Assembly: GCA_965603095.1 (NCBI GenBank)
Contig: CBFDBQ010000004.1
Location: 1-54,750, forward strand
Direction of reading: 5' to 3'
DNA from: DAOVVL01 sp965603095
GTDB taxonomy: Bacteria > Pseudomonadota > Alphaproteobacteria > Rhodospirillales > Magnetovibrionaceae
Length of the DNA stretch: 54,750 nucleotides
A program made the position numbers and the translations under genes. The stretch's first letter is position 1. Each line of letters begins with the position of its first letter. The notes under the pieces are model-generated. The model searched no databases. It had not been told where the DNA came from and saw nothing but the letters and a program-made list of their open reading frames with translations. This document shows positions 44,523-52,942 of this stretch, one piece after another.

Positions 44523-45893
44523 TTATCTAATCGGTGGCATGGGTGGCATGCCGCCCATCATTCCTGGTGGGAACATGCCTCCACCTTTTTTGCCCATTTT
44601 GCCTGCCTTTTTCATCATCTTGTTCATCATGTCAAACTGTTTGATGAGGCGGTTTACTTCTTGTACCGTGGCACCTGCGCCTGCGGCAATACGTTTCCTG
44701 CGCGAACCATTTAAAAGTTTATGGTTGCTGCGTTCTTTGTTTGTCATAGACAAAATAATTGCCTGCTGGCGACCAATGGCGCCATCGCTAACGTTGGCAT
44801 CTTTTATTTGGTTCTTTAGCTTTCCCATTCCGGGCATCATGCCCATCAAACCTTTGATGTCGCCCATCTTGCGAAGCTGGCCTAGCTGGTCTGCCATATC
44901 GCCCAATGTGAAAGAACCTTTGAGCATTTTTGCGGCAGCTTTTTCGGCGTCTTCTTGTTCAATAACCTGCGAGGCACGTTCAACCAAACCAACCACGTCG
45001 CCTTGGCCTAAAATAGAACCGGCAACACGCTGGGCGTCGAATACTTCTAGCTGGTCAAGTTTTTCACCAACGCCAAGGAATTTTATCGGCGCGCCGGTTT
45101 CGGCCTTCATCGATAGTGCCGCACCACCGCGGGCATCGCCATCAACACGAGTTAGAACGATACCGGTTATTCCAATTTTTTCTTTAAATTCGCGCGCAAC
45201 GTTGACCGCGTCTTGTCCGGTCATGGCATCTGTTACTAGCAATGTTTCAGATGGGTTTGTTGCTTTGCTTACTTCTGCAACTTCGTCCATTAATTCTTTA
45301 TCGCTGTGCAGGCGGCCTGCGCTATCAAGTATCACAACGTCATATGCTTCGGTGGCGCCAACTTTTAACGCGCGCTTGGCAATTGCAACTGGTAGTTCAC
45401 CAAACACAATGGAAAGCGTTGTTATTTCTGTTTGTTCGCCCAGTTGCGCCAGCTGTTGTTGGGCTGCCGGGCGATAAATATCTAATGACGCCATCAAGAC
45501 TTTTTTCTTGTCAAAACCTGTCAAACGTTTTGCTATTTTTGCGGTGGTAGTGGTTTTACCCGAACCTTGCAGGCCAACCATCAAAACCACATTTGGCGGG
45601 TTGCCATGAACCCGCAGCGGTTCGGCATCGGCACCCAGCATTTCAACCAGATTGTCATGAACGATTTTGATGACCATCTGCCCCGGCGTTACCGAACGCA
45701 GAACATCTTCGCCCAGGGCGGCATCACGAACGCGGGCAATAAAATCCTTAACAACCGGCAATGCAACATCGCCATCAAGCAGTGCCACGCGAACTTCGCT
45801 CAGCGCTGCATCGACGTCAGCCTCGCCCAAGCGGCCGCGCTTGGTCAGGCCATCAAGAATACTGCCTAGTTTTTCGCTCAAATTCGCAAACAT
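44523..45893 (-). CDS. ffh: Signal recognition particle GTPase Ffh
   Basis: 456 aa, binds signal peptides and 4.5S RNA. N domain, then G1 GLQGSGKTTTTAKIA, DSAGRLHSDKELMDE (G3), TRVDGDARGG (G4), and a methionine-rich M domain (GLMGMMPGMGKL, FDMMNKMMKKAGKMG) ending GMMGGMPPMPPIR. Partner FtsY lies about 4 kb away on the other strand. The 5' flank carries a tandem repeat. Confidence 0.98.
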   Translation of the reverse strand: MFANLSEKLGSILDGLTKRGRLGEADVDAALSEVRVALLDGDVALPVVKDFIARVRDAALGEDVLRSVTPGQMVIKIVHDNLVEMLGADAEPLRVHGNPPNVVLMVGLQGSGKTTTTAKIAKRLTGFDKKKVLMASLDIYRPAAQQQLAQLGEQTEITTLSIVFGELPVAIAKRALKVGATEAYDVVILDSAGRLHSDKELMDEVAEVSKATNPSETLLVTDAMTGQDAVNVAREFKEKIGITGIVLTRVDGDARGGAALSMKAETGAPIKFLGVGEKLDQLEVFDAQRVAGSILGQGDVVGLVERASQVIEQEDAEKAAAKMLKGSFTLGDMADQLGQLRKMGDIKGLMGMMPGMGKLKNQIKDANVSDGAIGRQQAIILSMTNKERSNHKLLNGSRRKRIAAGAGATVQEVNRLIKQFDMMNKMMKKAGKMGKKGGGMFPPGMMGGMPPMPPIR

Positions 45894-45912
45894 GCGGTCT
45901 TAAAACCCTTTA

Positions 45913-45952
45913 TAATTAGTCAAACGCAAACATAATTAACCAAACGCAAAAC
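45913..45952. repeat. Two tandem 20-bp units upstream of ffh
   Basis: TAATTAGTCAAACGCAAACA then TAATTAACCAAACGCAAAAC, 16 of 20 identical. They begin about 20 bases upstream of the ffh start, so they would lie in its promoter or leader. Confidence 0.7.
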
Positions 45953-45953
45953 G

Positions 45954-45982
45954 CGCCAGCGCGCGAAACTCGCGGACTGGCG
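45954..45982. repeat. GC-rich hairpin beside the tandem repeats
   Basis: CGCCAG (45954-45959) with CTGGCG (45977-45982), inner CGCG/CGCG pairing. No T-run, so not a terminator. Confidence 0.5.
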
Positions 45983-46233
45983 TCACTCCTCAAAGCGCAG
46001 TAGATGCTCAAGGCTATTGGAACGGACGGCAATCTAGGCGTGAGCGGGGATTAAGTCAACTCTAGTATCAATCGCTAGAAGCCTATGGAAAAATGTGGCT
46101 ATATTTGGCATATATTTATATTCTACGTGACTATATATGCGTGTATATTTGAATTAAATATACCAATATCAACAACTCTGTAATATAAATTTCAATAATA
46201 AATATAATAGCAATAGATCTTTTGAAGGCTAAA

Positions 46234-46704
46234 ATGGCTAGAAAACCACCCCGCGATGAACCGGATCCGGTTGATTCTCACGTTGGAATGCGATTGCGCG
46301 CCAGACGTGTAGGCATGCGTATTAGCCAGTCCGATATTGGCAAAAAACTGGGCGTTACCTTCCAGCAAATCCAAAAATATGAAAACGGCACCAACCGGGT
46401 TGGTGCTAGCAACCTTTTCCGCTTATCAGATGCGCTAAACGTGCCGGTTGCATATTTCTTTGAAGATATGCCCAAGGGCGTTAAAGGCGGGCTCTCAGAA
46501 ACATCTCAGGATGGATTTAAGCATGGTAAAGCCGATAGCAAGGCCGATGCCAAGGTCCATGACCCAATGTCAGAGCCAGAATCCATTAAATTGGTGCACA
46601 ACTATTTTCGCATAGACAGCCCGGCCGTGCGCCAGCAAGTGTTCCAGTTGGTTAAATCCATAGCCGATGACGAGGCGACCAAGGACGGCAAAAGTAAAAA
46701 GTAA
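46234..46704 (+). CDS. XRE-family repressor, PraR/PhrR-like
   Basis: 156 aa. The N-terminal HTH (about 15-75: VGMRLRARRVGMRISQSDIG, VTFQQIQKYENGTNRVGAS, LFRLSDALNVPVAYFFE) matches the alphaproteobacterial group that includes rhizobial PraR, a repressor of adhesion and quorum-sensing genes. The C-terminal VHNYFRIDSPAVRQQVFQLVKSIAD also fits. Start at the ATG preceded by GAAGG; a TTG at 46222 overlaps that site. Targets here are unknown. Confidence 0.85.
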   Translation: MARKPPRDEPDPVDSHVGMRLRARRVGMRISQSDIGKKLGVTFQQIQKYENGTNRVGASNLFRLSDALNVPVAYFFEDMPKGVKGGLSETSQDGFKHGKADSKADAKVHDPMSEPESIKLVHNYFRIDSPAVRQQVFQLVKSIADDEATKDGKSKK

Positions 46705-46972
46705 TTTTTTGCCGTTTTTTTGCCCCTCTTTTACCCCTTGGTGCCGTGCGCTCCCCCAATAAAACCAAATAAATTTCAAATATACTTCCCGCTATTTTAA
46801 CGGGTAATATATTTTTACTGCTATTAATGATTGTGTATTAAGAAAAAATGCATAGAATCACTTGTGTACCGACCTATATAAATTAAATCCCGTATTTGAA
46901 TTTTTGTACGGAAAAAACATAGCAACTAAAATAATTGGGGCCGCCTTGAGCAATAAACAAAATGATAGCCAT

Positions 46973-47224
46973 ATGGCGTCAGGTGCCAGCAACGGCAAAG
47001 AACATGGCAAAGAAAAAGAAGACATTGCCGCCACTAGTATAGCAGAGTCCACATTTGCAAGGCGCATTCGCGTGCTTCGCCGAGTATTAGGCCTCAGCGC
47101 ATCCGAGCTAGACCGTCAGGTGGGCTTTGGCGCTGGCACGATTGGCAGGCTAGAGCGGGGAAATCAGCGTATTTATGCATCCCATCTTTACCGTGTTGGT
47201 GAAACAGCAGGCTATGGGTCTTGA
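46973..47224 (+). CDS. Small HTH protein, probable N-terminal half of a frame-split gene
   Basis: About 83 aa from the ATG at 46973; upstream TTG codons at 46946 and 46862 are open alternatives, none with a good ribosome site. HTH segment FARRIRVLRRVLGLSASELD, QVGFGAGTIGRLERGNQRIYASH, then the frame stops soon after (ETAGYGS), earlier than XRE domains usually end. The next frame (+1) continues into an acidic helical sequence. Removing one G in the GGG at about 47216 would fuse both into a protein of normal XRE-regulator length. It is either a frameshift mutation, a sequencing error, or two coupled genes. Confidence 0.55.
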   Translation: MASGASNGKEHGKEKEDIAATSIAESTFARRIRVLRRVLGLSASELDRQVGFGAGTIGRLERGNQRIYASHLYRVGETAGYGS

Positions 47225-47429
47225 AGGTTCCCAATCGGCGGGCAGACAAGAAAATGAACAAGAAACAATAAATATAAAAAATGATATTGATTTCCTGCTG
47301 AAATCGCTTGAAACAACCAGGGCGGATGAAATTCGCGGCAATATTAAAATTGTGACAGACCTTTTAACCGCAGAATTAGCCGACGAATTAAATGAATTAG
47401 GCGCCGAAGCTGGCCCAGAAGAAGAATAG
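47214..47429 (+). CDS. Acidic C-terminal fragment of the frame-split HTH gene
   Basis: 71 aa from an internal ATG that overlaps the preceding stop (ATGGGTCTTGA). Sequence such as NIKNDIDFLLKSLETTRADE and LLTAELADELNELGAEAG is charged and helical and looks like true coding sequence, but no family is recognised. It may be the natural C-terminus of the HTH protein upstream. AGCAGG stands four bases before the ATG, so independent coupled translation is also possible. Confidence 0.5.
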   Translation: MGLEGSQSAGRQENEQETINIKNDIDFLLKSLETTRADEIRGNIKIVTDLLTAELADELNELGAEAGPEEE

Positions 47430-47483
47430 CCATAAAGCTAGTCTTGCTGGACTTAAATGGTGTTTAGGCTCATATAATGCCTC

Positions 47484-48326
47484 ATGAGCGAACTTGATTT
47501 CATAAAGATGCACGGTCTCGGCAACGATTTCGTCATCCTTGACCGTCGTGACGGGGGAAGCACCCTTTCGCCAGCGACTAGGCGTGCCATAGCCGATAGG
47601 CGGGGCGGCATTGGCTGTGACCAATTAATTGTTATGGAGCCAGCCAAAGCAGACGTGGCCGATGTGTTTATGCGTATTTATAACCCCGACGGATCAGAAG
47701 CCGGAGCCTGTGGAAACGCAACCAGATGTGTTGCCGCCATCTTGATGGATGAAAAAAATAGCAACCACGTAATAGTCGAAACCATATCTGGATTGTTGGA
47801 TAGCGAAAAAGGCCCCGGCGGGCTTTATACCGTTGATATGGGCCCGGCCAAATTAGACTGGCGCGATATACCGGTTTTAGAAGCCTGCGATACACTGCAT
47901 CTTCCGCTTAGCGTCGATGGATTAAGCGATCCCGTCGGAATTAATGTTGGCAATCCCCATGCGGTATTTTTTGTTGATGATGCCAGTGCTATTGACCTTG
48001 CTACTATTGGACCGATTATTGAAAACCATAAATTTTTCCCCGAACGGACCAACGTTGAGGTGGTTGAAATTTTATCACCCGACCGTATTCGCATGCGTGT
48101 ATGGGAACGCGCCGCCGGAATAACCCGCGCCTGCGGAAGTGGCGCCTGTGCCGCATTGGTTGCGGCAGTACGCCGGGGCCTAAGCAACCGTGCCGCCGAT
48201 GTGGTGCTTGACGGTGGGGTTTTACGAATTGAATGGTTAGCAGATAATAATATTTTGATGACCGGTCCGGTATCCAGCAGCTTTAAGGGCGAGCTGGATC
48301 CAGAAATTTTGGCCAACACTAAATAG
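47484..48326 (+). CDS. dapF: Diaminopimelate epimerase
   Basis: 280 aa. Interconverts LL- and meso-diaminopimelate for lysine and peptidoglycan. Two catalytic cysteines: C76 in GACGNATRC and the second in RACGSGACA near residue 220. N-terminal FIKMHGLGNDFVILD. First of dapF-mtaB-ftsY. Confidence 0.97.
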   Translation: MSELDFIKMHGLGNDFVILDRRDGGSTLSPATRRAIADRRGGIGCDQLIVMEPAKADVADVFMRIYNPDGSEAGACGNATRCVAAILMDEKNSNHVIVETISGLLDSEKGPGGLYTVDMGPAKLDWRDIPVLEACDTLHLPLSVDGLSDPVGINVGNPHAVFFVDDASAIDLATIGPIIENHKFFPERTNVEVVEILSPDRIRMRVWERAAGITRACGSGACAALVAAVRRGLSNRAADVVLDGGVLRIEWLADNNILMTGPVSSSFKGELDPEILANTK

Positions 48327-48353
48327 GCCAATACTTAAATTAGGTAAGTAATA

Positions 48354-49622
48354 ATGAATGCCGCACCAAAAATTGTAACCCTTGGCTGTCGTCTTAACAC
48401 GCTTGAATCAGAAGTCATACGCGAACAGCTAATTAAGGCAGGCACACCAAATGCGGTGGTGGTAAACACCTGCTCGGTAACTCTCGAAGCCGAAAGACAG
48501 GCCCGGCAAACAATTCGCCGTTTAGCTCGCGAAAACCCCGATGCTAAAATAATAGTTACCGGGTGCGCGGCCCAGCTTGACCCCGAACGATTTGCCAAAA
48601 TGATCGAGGTAGACCGTGTGGTTGGCAACGAAGAAAAACTTTCTGCTGAAACGCTTTTGGGTAATGACGATGACAGTGGCGAAGGCGAAAGCATTTGTGT
48701 TTCAGATATTTCTGCCATACGTGAAACAAGCGGCCATTTGGTAAGTGGGCTTGAAGGTCGGGCACGGGCATTTGTAATGGTGCAACAAGGCTGCGATAAC
48801 ACCTGTACATTTTGTATCATCCCAACCGCACGCGGACACAACCGTGCAGTGATGCTAAGCGATATTGTTGCCCAAGTTAAAAAGCTTAGCGCCCAAGGCT
48901 ACAACGAAATTGTCTTAACTGGTGTTGATATTGCCGCCTATGGCGACGACCTTGATCAATCCATAAATCTTGCAGATATAATCGAAGCGGTCTTGGCCCA
49001 AGTTCCTGAGCTTCCCCGCTTGCGCCTTAGCTCGCTTGATCCCGCGCGCATTGATGAGCGCATTATAAATATTTTTGCAACTGAACCACGGCTAATGCCC
49101 CATGTGCATCTTAGCTTGCAAGCAATGGACAACATGGTTTTAAAACGCATGAAACGTCGCCATAGCCGTGAGCTTGTGCTTGACGTGGTTGGGCGGCTTA
49201 AAACCGCACGTCCAGAAATAGCACTGGGTGCAGATATTATTGCTGGGTTTCCAACCGAAACCGATGAGATGGCCAAAAATACTATTGGCGGAGTAATTAA
49301 ATTAGGTTTGAATTATTTCCATGTGTTCCCCTATTCACCCCGGCCGGGAACGCCTGCTGAAAAAATGCCGCAATCAGATGGGGCAACCATAAAGGCCCGG
49401 GCAAAAACATTGCGAGATGTTGGTGAAGAGCAGCTAGAAAAACGCCTTGCATCGTTAGTTGGTGAAACAATTTCCGTTCTGGTCGAAAGACCTGATAGTG
49501 CCCGCAGTGAATGTTTTGCCTCAGTTAAATTAAAAACCGAACAAACGCCCGGTAAAATTATTAAAGTAAAAATTGATGGCGCAAGCGACGGGCAATTATT
49601 AGGTCAGGCAGTACAGCAATGA
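48354..49622 (+). CDS. mtaB: tRNA t6A37 methylthiotransferase MtaB
   Basis: 422 aa radical-SAM enzyme that adds methylthio to t6A37. N-terminal UPF0004 domain with cluster cysteines in LGCRLNTLES, NTCSVT and TGCAAQ; radical-SAM CDNTCTFCIIPTARG; C-terminal TRAM-like end. The N-terminal GCRLNTLES favours MtaB over MiaB or RimO. Overlaps ftsY by four bases. Confidence 0.94.
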   Translation: MNAAPKIVTLGCRLNTLESEVIREQLIKAGTPNAVVVNTCSVTLEAERQARQTIRRLARENPDAKIIVTGCAAQLDPERFAKMIEVDRVVGNEEKLSAETLLGNDDDSGEGESICVSDISAIRETSGHLVSGLEGRARAFVMVQQGCDNTCTFCIIPTARGHNRAVMLSDIVAQVKKLSAQGYNEIVLTGVDIAAYGDDLDQSINLADIIEAVLAQVPELPRLRLSSLDPARIDERIINIFATEPRLMPHVHLSLQAMDNMVLKRMKRRHSRELVLDVVGRLKTARPEIALGADIIAGFPTETDEMAKNTIGGVIKLGLNYFHVFPYSPRPGTPAEKMPQSDGATIKARAKTLRDVGEEQLEKRLASLVGETISVLVERPDSARSECFASVKLKTEQTPGKIIKVKIDGASDGQLLGQAVQQ

Positions 49623-50539
49623 GTTGGTTTAAAAAACTTAAATCAGGTCTGGGGCGTTCTTCGGCACAAATTACCGATGGCATTGGCAACCTATTCACAG
49701 GCAAGCGCAAATTGGATGATGCGCTATTAGAAGAATTACAAGACGTTTTGATTATGTCGGATATGGGCGCGCAAACTGCGGCTCTGCTGGTGGGCGAAAT
49801 AAAACGCACACGGTTTGACAAAGAAGTAAGCGGTGATGAAATACGTTTAGCCCTTGCCGTTGAAATAGAAAAAATACTTGAACCGGTAACCCACCCGTTA
49901 GAAATTAACTCAACCTTGAAACCGCATGTGGTTTTAGTTTGTGGTGTTAATGGAGCCGGAAAAACAACAACCATCGGAAAGTTAGCCAAACAATTTAAAG
50001 ACGAAGGCAAAAGCGTAATGCTAGCCGCCGGTGATACATTTCGCGCCGCCGCCATTGAACAATTGCAAGTTTGGGGCGAGAGAACAAATTCAGTCGTGGT
50101 GGCTAGCGCCATTGGTTCTGATTCGGCGTCGCTGGCGTTTGATGCACTTAGCCGCGCAAAAGCAGAAAATATTGATGTTCTTTTAATAGACACTGCTGGA
50201 CGCTTGCAAAATAAATCAGACCTAATGCAAGAATTAGAAAAAATTATCAGGGTAATTAAAAAGATTGATGAAAGCGCACCCCACGATGTTTTATTGGTGC
50301 TAGATGCAACCGTTGGGCAAAATGCCCATTCTCAAGTTGAAACATTTAAACAAATGGTTGGTGTAACCGGGCTAGCAATGACCAAGCTAGATGGCACCGC
50401 CAAGGGCGGAGTGGTGGTTGCGCTAGCTGATAAATTTAAATTGCCGGTACACGCGTTAGGCGTCGGCGAAGGCATAGATGATCTTAAATCATTTAAATCC
50501 GATGATTTTTCGAAAAGCCTTATGGGGCTGGAAAATTAA
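49619..50539 (+). CDS. ftsY: Signal recognition particle receptor FtsY
   Basis: 306 aa, compact form without the long acidic A domain; begins with MSWFKKLKSGLGRSS, an amphipathic membrane-targeting start. G1 GVNGAGKTTTIGKLA, DTAGRLQNKSDLMQE (G3), TKLDGTAKGG (G4). Works with Ffh at the inner membrane. Confidence 0.97.
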   Translation: MSWFKKLKSGLGRSSAQITDGIGNLFTGKRKLDDALLEELQDVLIMSDMGAQTAALLVGEIKRTRFDKEVSGDEIRLALAVEIEKILEPVTHPLEINSTLKPHVVLVCGVNGAGKTTTIGKLAKQFKDEGKSVMLAAGDTFRAAAIEQLQVWGERTNSVVVASAIGSDSASLAFDALSRAKAENIDVLLIDTAGRLQNKSDLMQELEKIIRVIKKIDESAPHDVLLVLDATVGQNAHSQVETFKQMVGVTGLAMTKLDGTAKGGVVVALADKFKLPVHALGVGEGIDDLKSFKSDDFSKSLMGLEN

Positions 50540-50548
50540 CCGGATGAA

Positions 50549-50761
50549 TTAGCCGTCTTTATTTTCGCTAATAGCTGTATCTTCATTAGAAAGCGGCATT
50601 TCCCCATGTGGATCTGATTGAACCATGTCTGCAACCGCATCATAGGTACGGGCGTTTACTTCCATCTGTTCTTTTAATTCGGAATTCTGTGCACCAATAT
50701 CGCGAAAAAAAATTGCGGCGTTACGCAATAAATTGGCTGCTACTTCAGCATGATTTGCCAT
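50549..50761 (-). CDS. Small unknown protein (70 aa)
   Basis: Not recognised. Helical first 45 residues (NHAEVAANLLRNAAIFFRDI), acidic disordered end. AGGAG seven bases before the ATG supports a real gene. Convergent with ftsY, nine bases between stops, and first downstream of two other small minus-strand genes. Confidence 0.72.
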   Translation of the reverse strand: MANHAEVAANLLRNAAIFFRDIGAQNSELKEQMEVNARTYDAVADMVQSDPHGEMPLSNEDTAISENKDG

Positions 50762-50790
50762 GGGGTGGCTCCTGTTAGATTGGTGTGTTC

Positions 50791-51144
50791 TTAAACTCTT
50801 AGATTCAGATAATAACCTCGTGGAACATCTCCGCGCAATGGCTGTCCGGAATCAAACGTACGTTTGAGGCGTGCCAGAGAGCGAATATTTTCTGGCGTCT
50901 CGTCTTGGCTCATTACGCGGGCACGAAATGATACTTCCTCTTGTTCAAGATAGCCTTTGTGTGCCGGAGAAGAAGATTTTGCCACCTGAAATGTCTGGGC
51001 TGTATCTTTGACACCCTTTGAAACGGTGGCACTATTTTCGTTTTGCGAGCTCTGGCTATTTTTGCGCGCACGCGCATCAAGCACTGCCTGTGCAGTGTTT
51101 ATGCGGGACGAGTTAGTGGATGAAAATCTTGATATATCAGCCAT
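50791..51144 (-). CDS. Unknown 117-aa protein
   Basis: Not recognised. Ser/Asn/Gln-rich N-terminal half that looks disordered, then a charged C-terminal segment ending PRGYYLNLRV. GAGG ribosome site. Probably expressed with the neighbouring small genes. Its Ser/Asn-rich start resembles secreted or flagellar hook-associated proteins, but only loosely. Confidence 0.68.
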   Translation of the reverse strand: MADISRFSSTNSSRINTAQAVLDARARKNSQSSQNENSATVSKGVKDTAQTFQVAKSSSPAHKGYLEQEEVSFRARVMSQDETPENIRSLARLKRTFDSGQPLRGDVPRGYYLNLRV

Positions 51145-51247
51145 AGGGCAAATCCTCGCTCACAATGGTTAACTATTTATCAACCATGGGGTAAACAAGG
51201 AGGTTTTTTTTGCATTTAGCGGTAAAAAATGTGGATAAAACCTATCT

Positions 51248-51451
51248 TTAAGCTTTTACATCCACCTGTTCGCCACGGCCATGGGCGTCAGAGCTACCTT
51301 CAGATGCTTCTACCTGAGCGGCACTATTTGCGCTCTGCTGGGCGGCCTGAGTAACCAATGATGATGCTACTTGCTCCATCTGTACAGATTGACGCAAAGC
51401 AACCATTGCCTGTTGAACATTAACTGATGCACCTGCTGCTGTTACAGCCAT
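51248..51451 (-). CDS. Small protein resembling YjfB-type putative motility proteins
   Basis: 67 aa from the ATG at 51451 (MAVTAAGASVNVQQ), preceded by CGGAG; the longer frame to 51487 (MVRVRRKRSDNI) overlaps that site. The N-terminal helix VNVQQAMVALRQSVQMEQVA followed by SSLVTQAAQQ is like the YjfB family, linked with motility gene clusters in several bacteria. Match is by eye and weak. Confidence 0.55.
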   Translation of the reverse strand: MAVTAAGASVNVQQAMVALRQSVQMEQVASSLVTQAAQQSANSAAQVEASEGSSDAHGRGEQVDVKA

Positions 51452-51614
51452 AATATTATCACTCCGTTTTCTACGAACCCGCACCATTTGCTGGTGCTTT
51501 TAGGGGTCTAATTTCTGTGGCCCTCTTAAAGATTACGCTTAAATATACGTTTTTTGATGTATATTTGCAAGTAACCTTAATAAGTTGTTAATATTACACG
51601 GTTTTTTAAGCTAA

Positions 51615-52808
51615 TTAGCCTTCAAGCGCGGCCACGCCGGGCAGGGTTTTTCCTTCAATCCATTCTAAAAATGCACCGCCAGCCGTTGAAATATATGTGA
51701 AGTCATCAGCCGCACCGGCATGTGCCAAAGCCGCAACCGTATCACCGCCACCTGCAACAGACAAAAGCGATCCCGCCTTGGTCAGGCGTGCCGCTGCCTG
51801 CGCCGCACCATTGGTGCCTTTATCAAATGGCTCTATTTCAAATGCACCAAATGGGCCGTTCCAGACCAAGGTTTTGCATCCTTCTAGCCTTGTTTCCACG
51901 TCTTTGATGGTTGCGGGGCCAATGTCCAACGCCATCATGTCGGCGGGAATTTCATCAATGCCAACAACTTTGCTTTCGGCACCTGCGGCAAATTCTTTTG
52001 CTACCACTAAATCAACGGGAAGAACTATTTCACAGCCATTAGCGGCGGCCGTTTTAACAATTTTGCGGGCTTCGTCTGCCATGTCTTTTTCACAAAGAGA
52101 CGCGCCCACATCATGGCCATTGGCAAAAAGGAATGTATTGGCCATGCCACCGCCAATAATTATCATGTCGACCTTTTTCGATAAGTTGCCCAGAACTTCC
52201 ATCTTGGTTGAAACTTTGGCTCCGCCAACAACGGCGGCGACTGGTTTTTGTGGGTTGCCAAGCGCACCGCCCAATGCCTCCAGCTCTGCCTGCATCAAAC
52301 GCCCAGCGGCGGCTGGTAATTTGCGGGCCAAGGCCTCGGTCGAGGCATGGGCACGGTGGGCAGTAGAAAATGCATCGTTCACATAAATATCGCCAATGCC
52401 AGCAAGGGCGGCTGCAAAGGCATCATCATTTTTGGTTTCTTCACCATGAAAACGAACGTTTTCAAGCATGGCAACATCGCCATTATTCATAGCGCCGGTA
52501 ATTTCTTTGGCGCTATCGCCAATGGTATCTGTGGCAAATTTAACGTCCACACCAAGGGTTTTGCCCATGGCTTCGGCTACGGGTTTAAGTGTCATCTCGG
52601 GAACCACTTCACCCTTGGGACGGCCAAAATGCGAAAGAATTATAACCTTAGCGCCCTTGGCAATTAGGTCGCGAATTGTGGGAACCGTACGGTCAATGCG
52701 GGTGGTATCGGATGGCTTTCCATCATGCATGGGTACGTTGAGGTCTGCGCGAACAAGAACTTTTTTTCCGCTTACATCCATGTCATCGATTGTTTTAAAG
52801 GTGTTCAT
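51615..52808 (-). CDS. pgk: Phosphoglycerate kinase
   Basis: 397 aa from the ATG at 52808, preceded by AGGGA; the open frame to 52865 adds a hydrophobic 19-residue piece with no conservation. VLVRADLNVPMHDGK, SHFGRPKGE, and the C-terminal nucleotide site WNGPFGAFEIEPFDKGT and SVAGGGDTVAAL. ATP-generating step of glycolysis. Confidence 0.98.
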   Translation of the reverse strand: MNTFKTIDDMDVSGKKVLVRADLNVPMHDGKPSDTTRIDRTVPTIRDLIAKGAKVIILSHFGRPKGEVVPEMTLKPVAEAMGKTLGVDVKFATDTIGDSAKEITGAMNNGDVAMLENVRFHGEETKNDDAFAAALAGIGDIYVNDAFSTAHRAHASTEALARKLPAAAGRLMQAELEALGGALGNPQKPVAAVVGGAKVSTKMEVLGNLSKKVDMIIIGGGMANTFLFANGHDVGASLCEKDMADEARKIVKTAAANGCEIVLPVDLVVAKEFAAGAESKVVGIDEIPADMMALDIGPATIKDVETRLEGCKTLVWNGPFGAFEIEPFDKGTNGAAQAAARLTKAGSLLSVAGGGDTVAALAHAGAADDFTYISTAGGAFLEWIEGKTLPGVAALEG

Positions 52809-52942
52809 AATAGGTTCCCTGTGTGTCTTTAAGTTAAAAAATATCCGGGGGAAGGCCAAGGACATATGTATTTGGACCAGAGTTATGCGGAAAACGCAGA
52901 AAAATGCAAGGGGGATAAGGAAAAATGGTAAAAATTACTGGC

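Larger units (their letters stand above)
45894..46233. promoter_or_regulatory. Divergent spacer between ffh and the PraR-like gene
   Basis: 340 bases without a gene. Next to ffh: two tandem 20-base units and a GC-rich hairpin. The centre (about 46000-46080) shows nothing I recognise. The half next to the regulator gene (46090-46220) is strongly AT-rich with several TATA-like tracts (for example TATATATG near 46133 and AATATAATAG near 46201), suitable for its promoter, possibly autoregulated. Confidence 0.45.

Noticed and set aside
47205..47230. RF2-type programmed +1 frameshift in the HTH gene
   Set aside because: The stop is preceded by TCT rather than CTT and there is no Shine-Dalgarno-like spur at the right distance, so the known prfB mechanism does not fit; a mutation or coupling is simpler.
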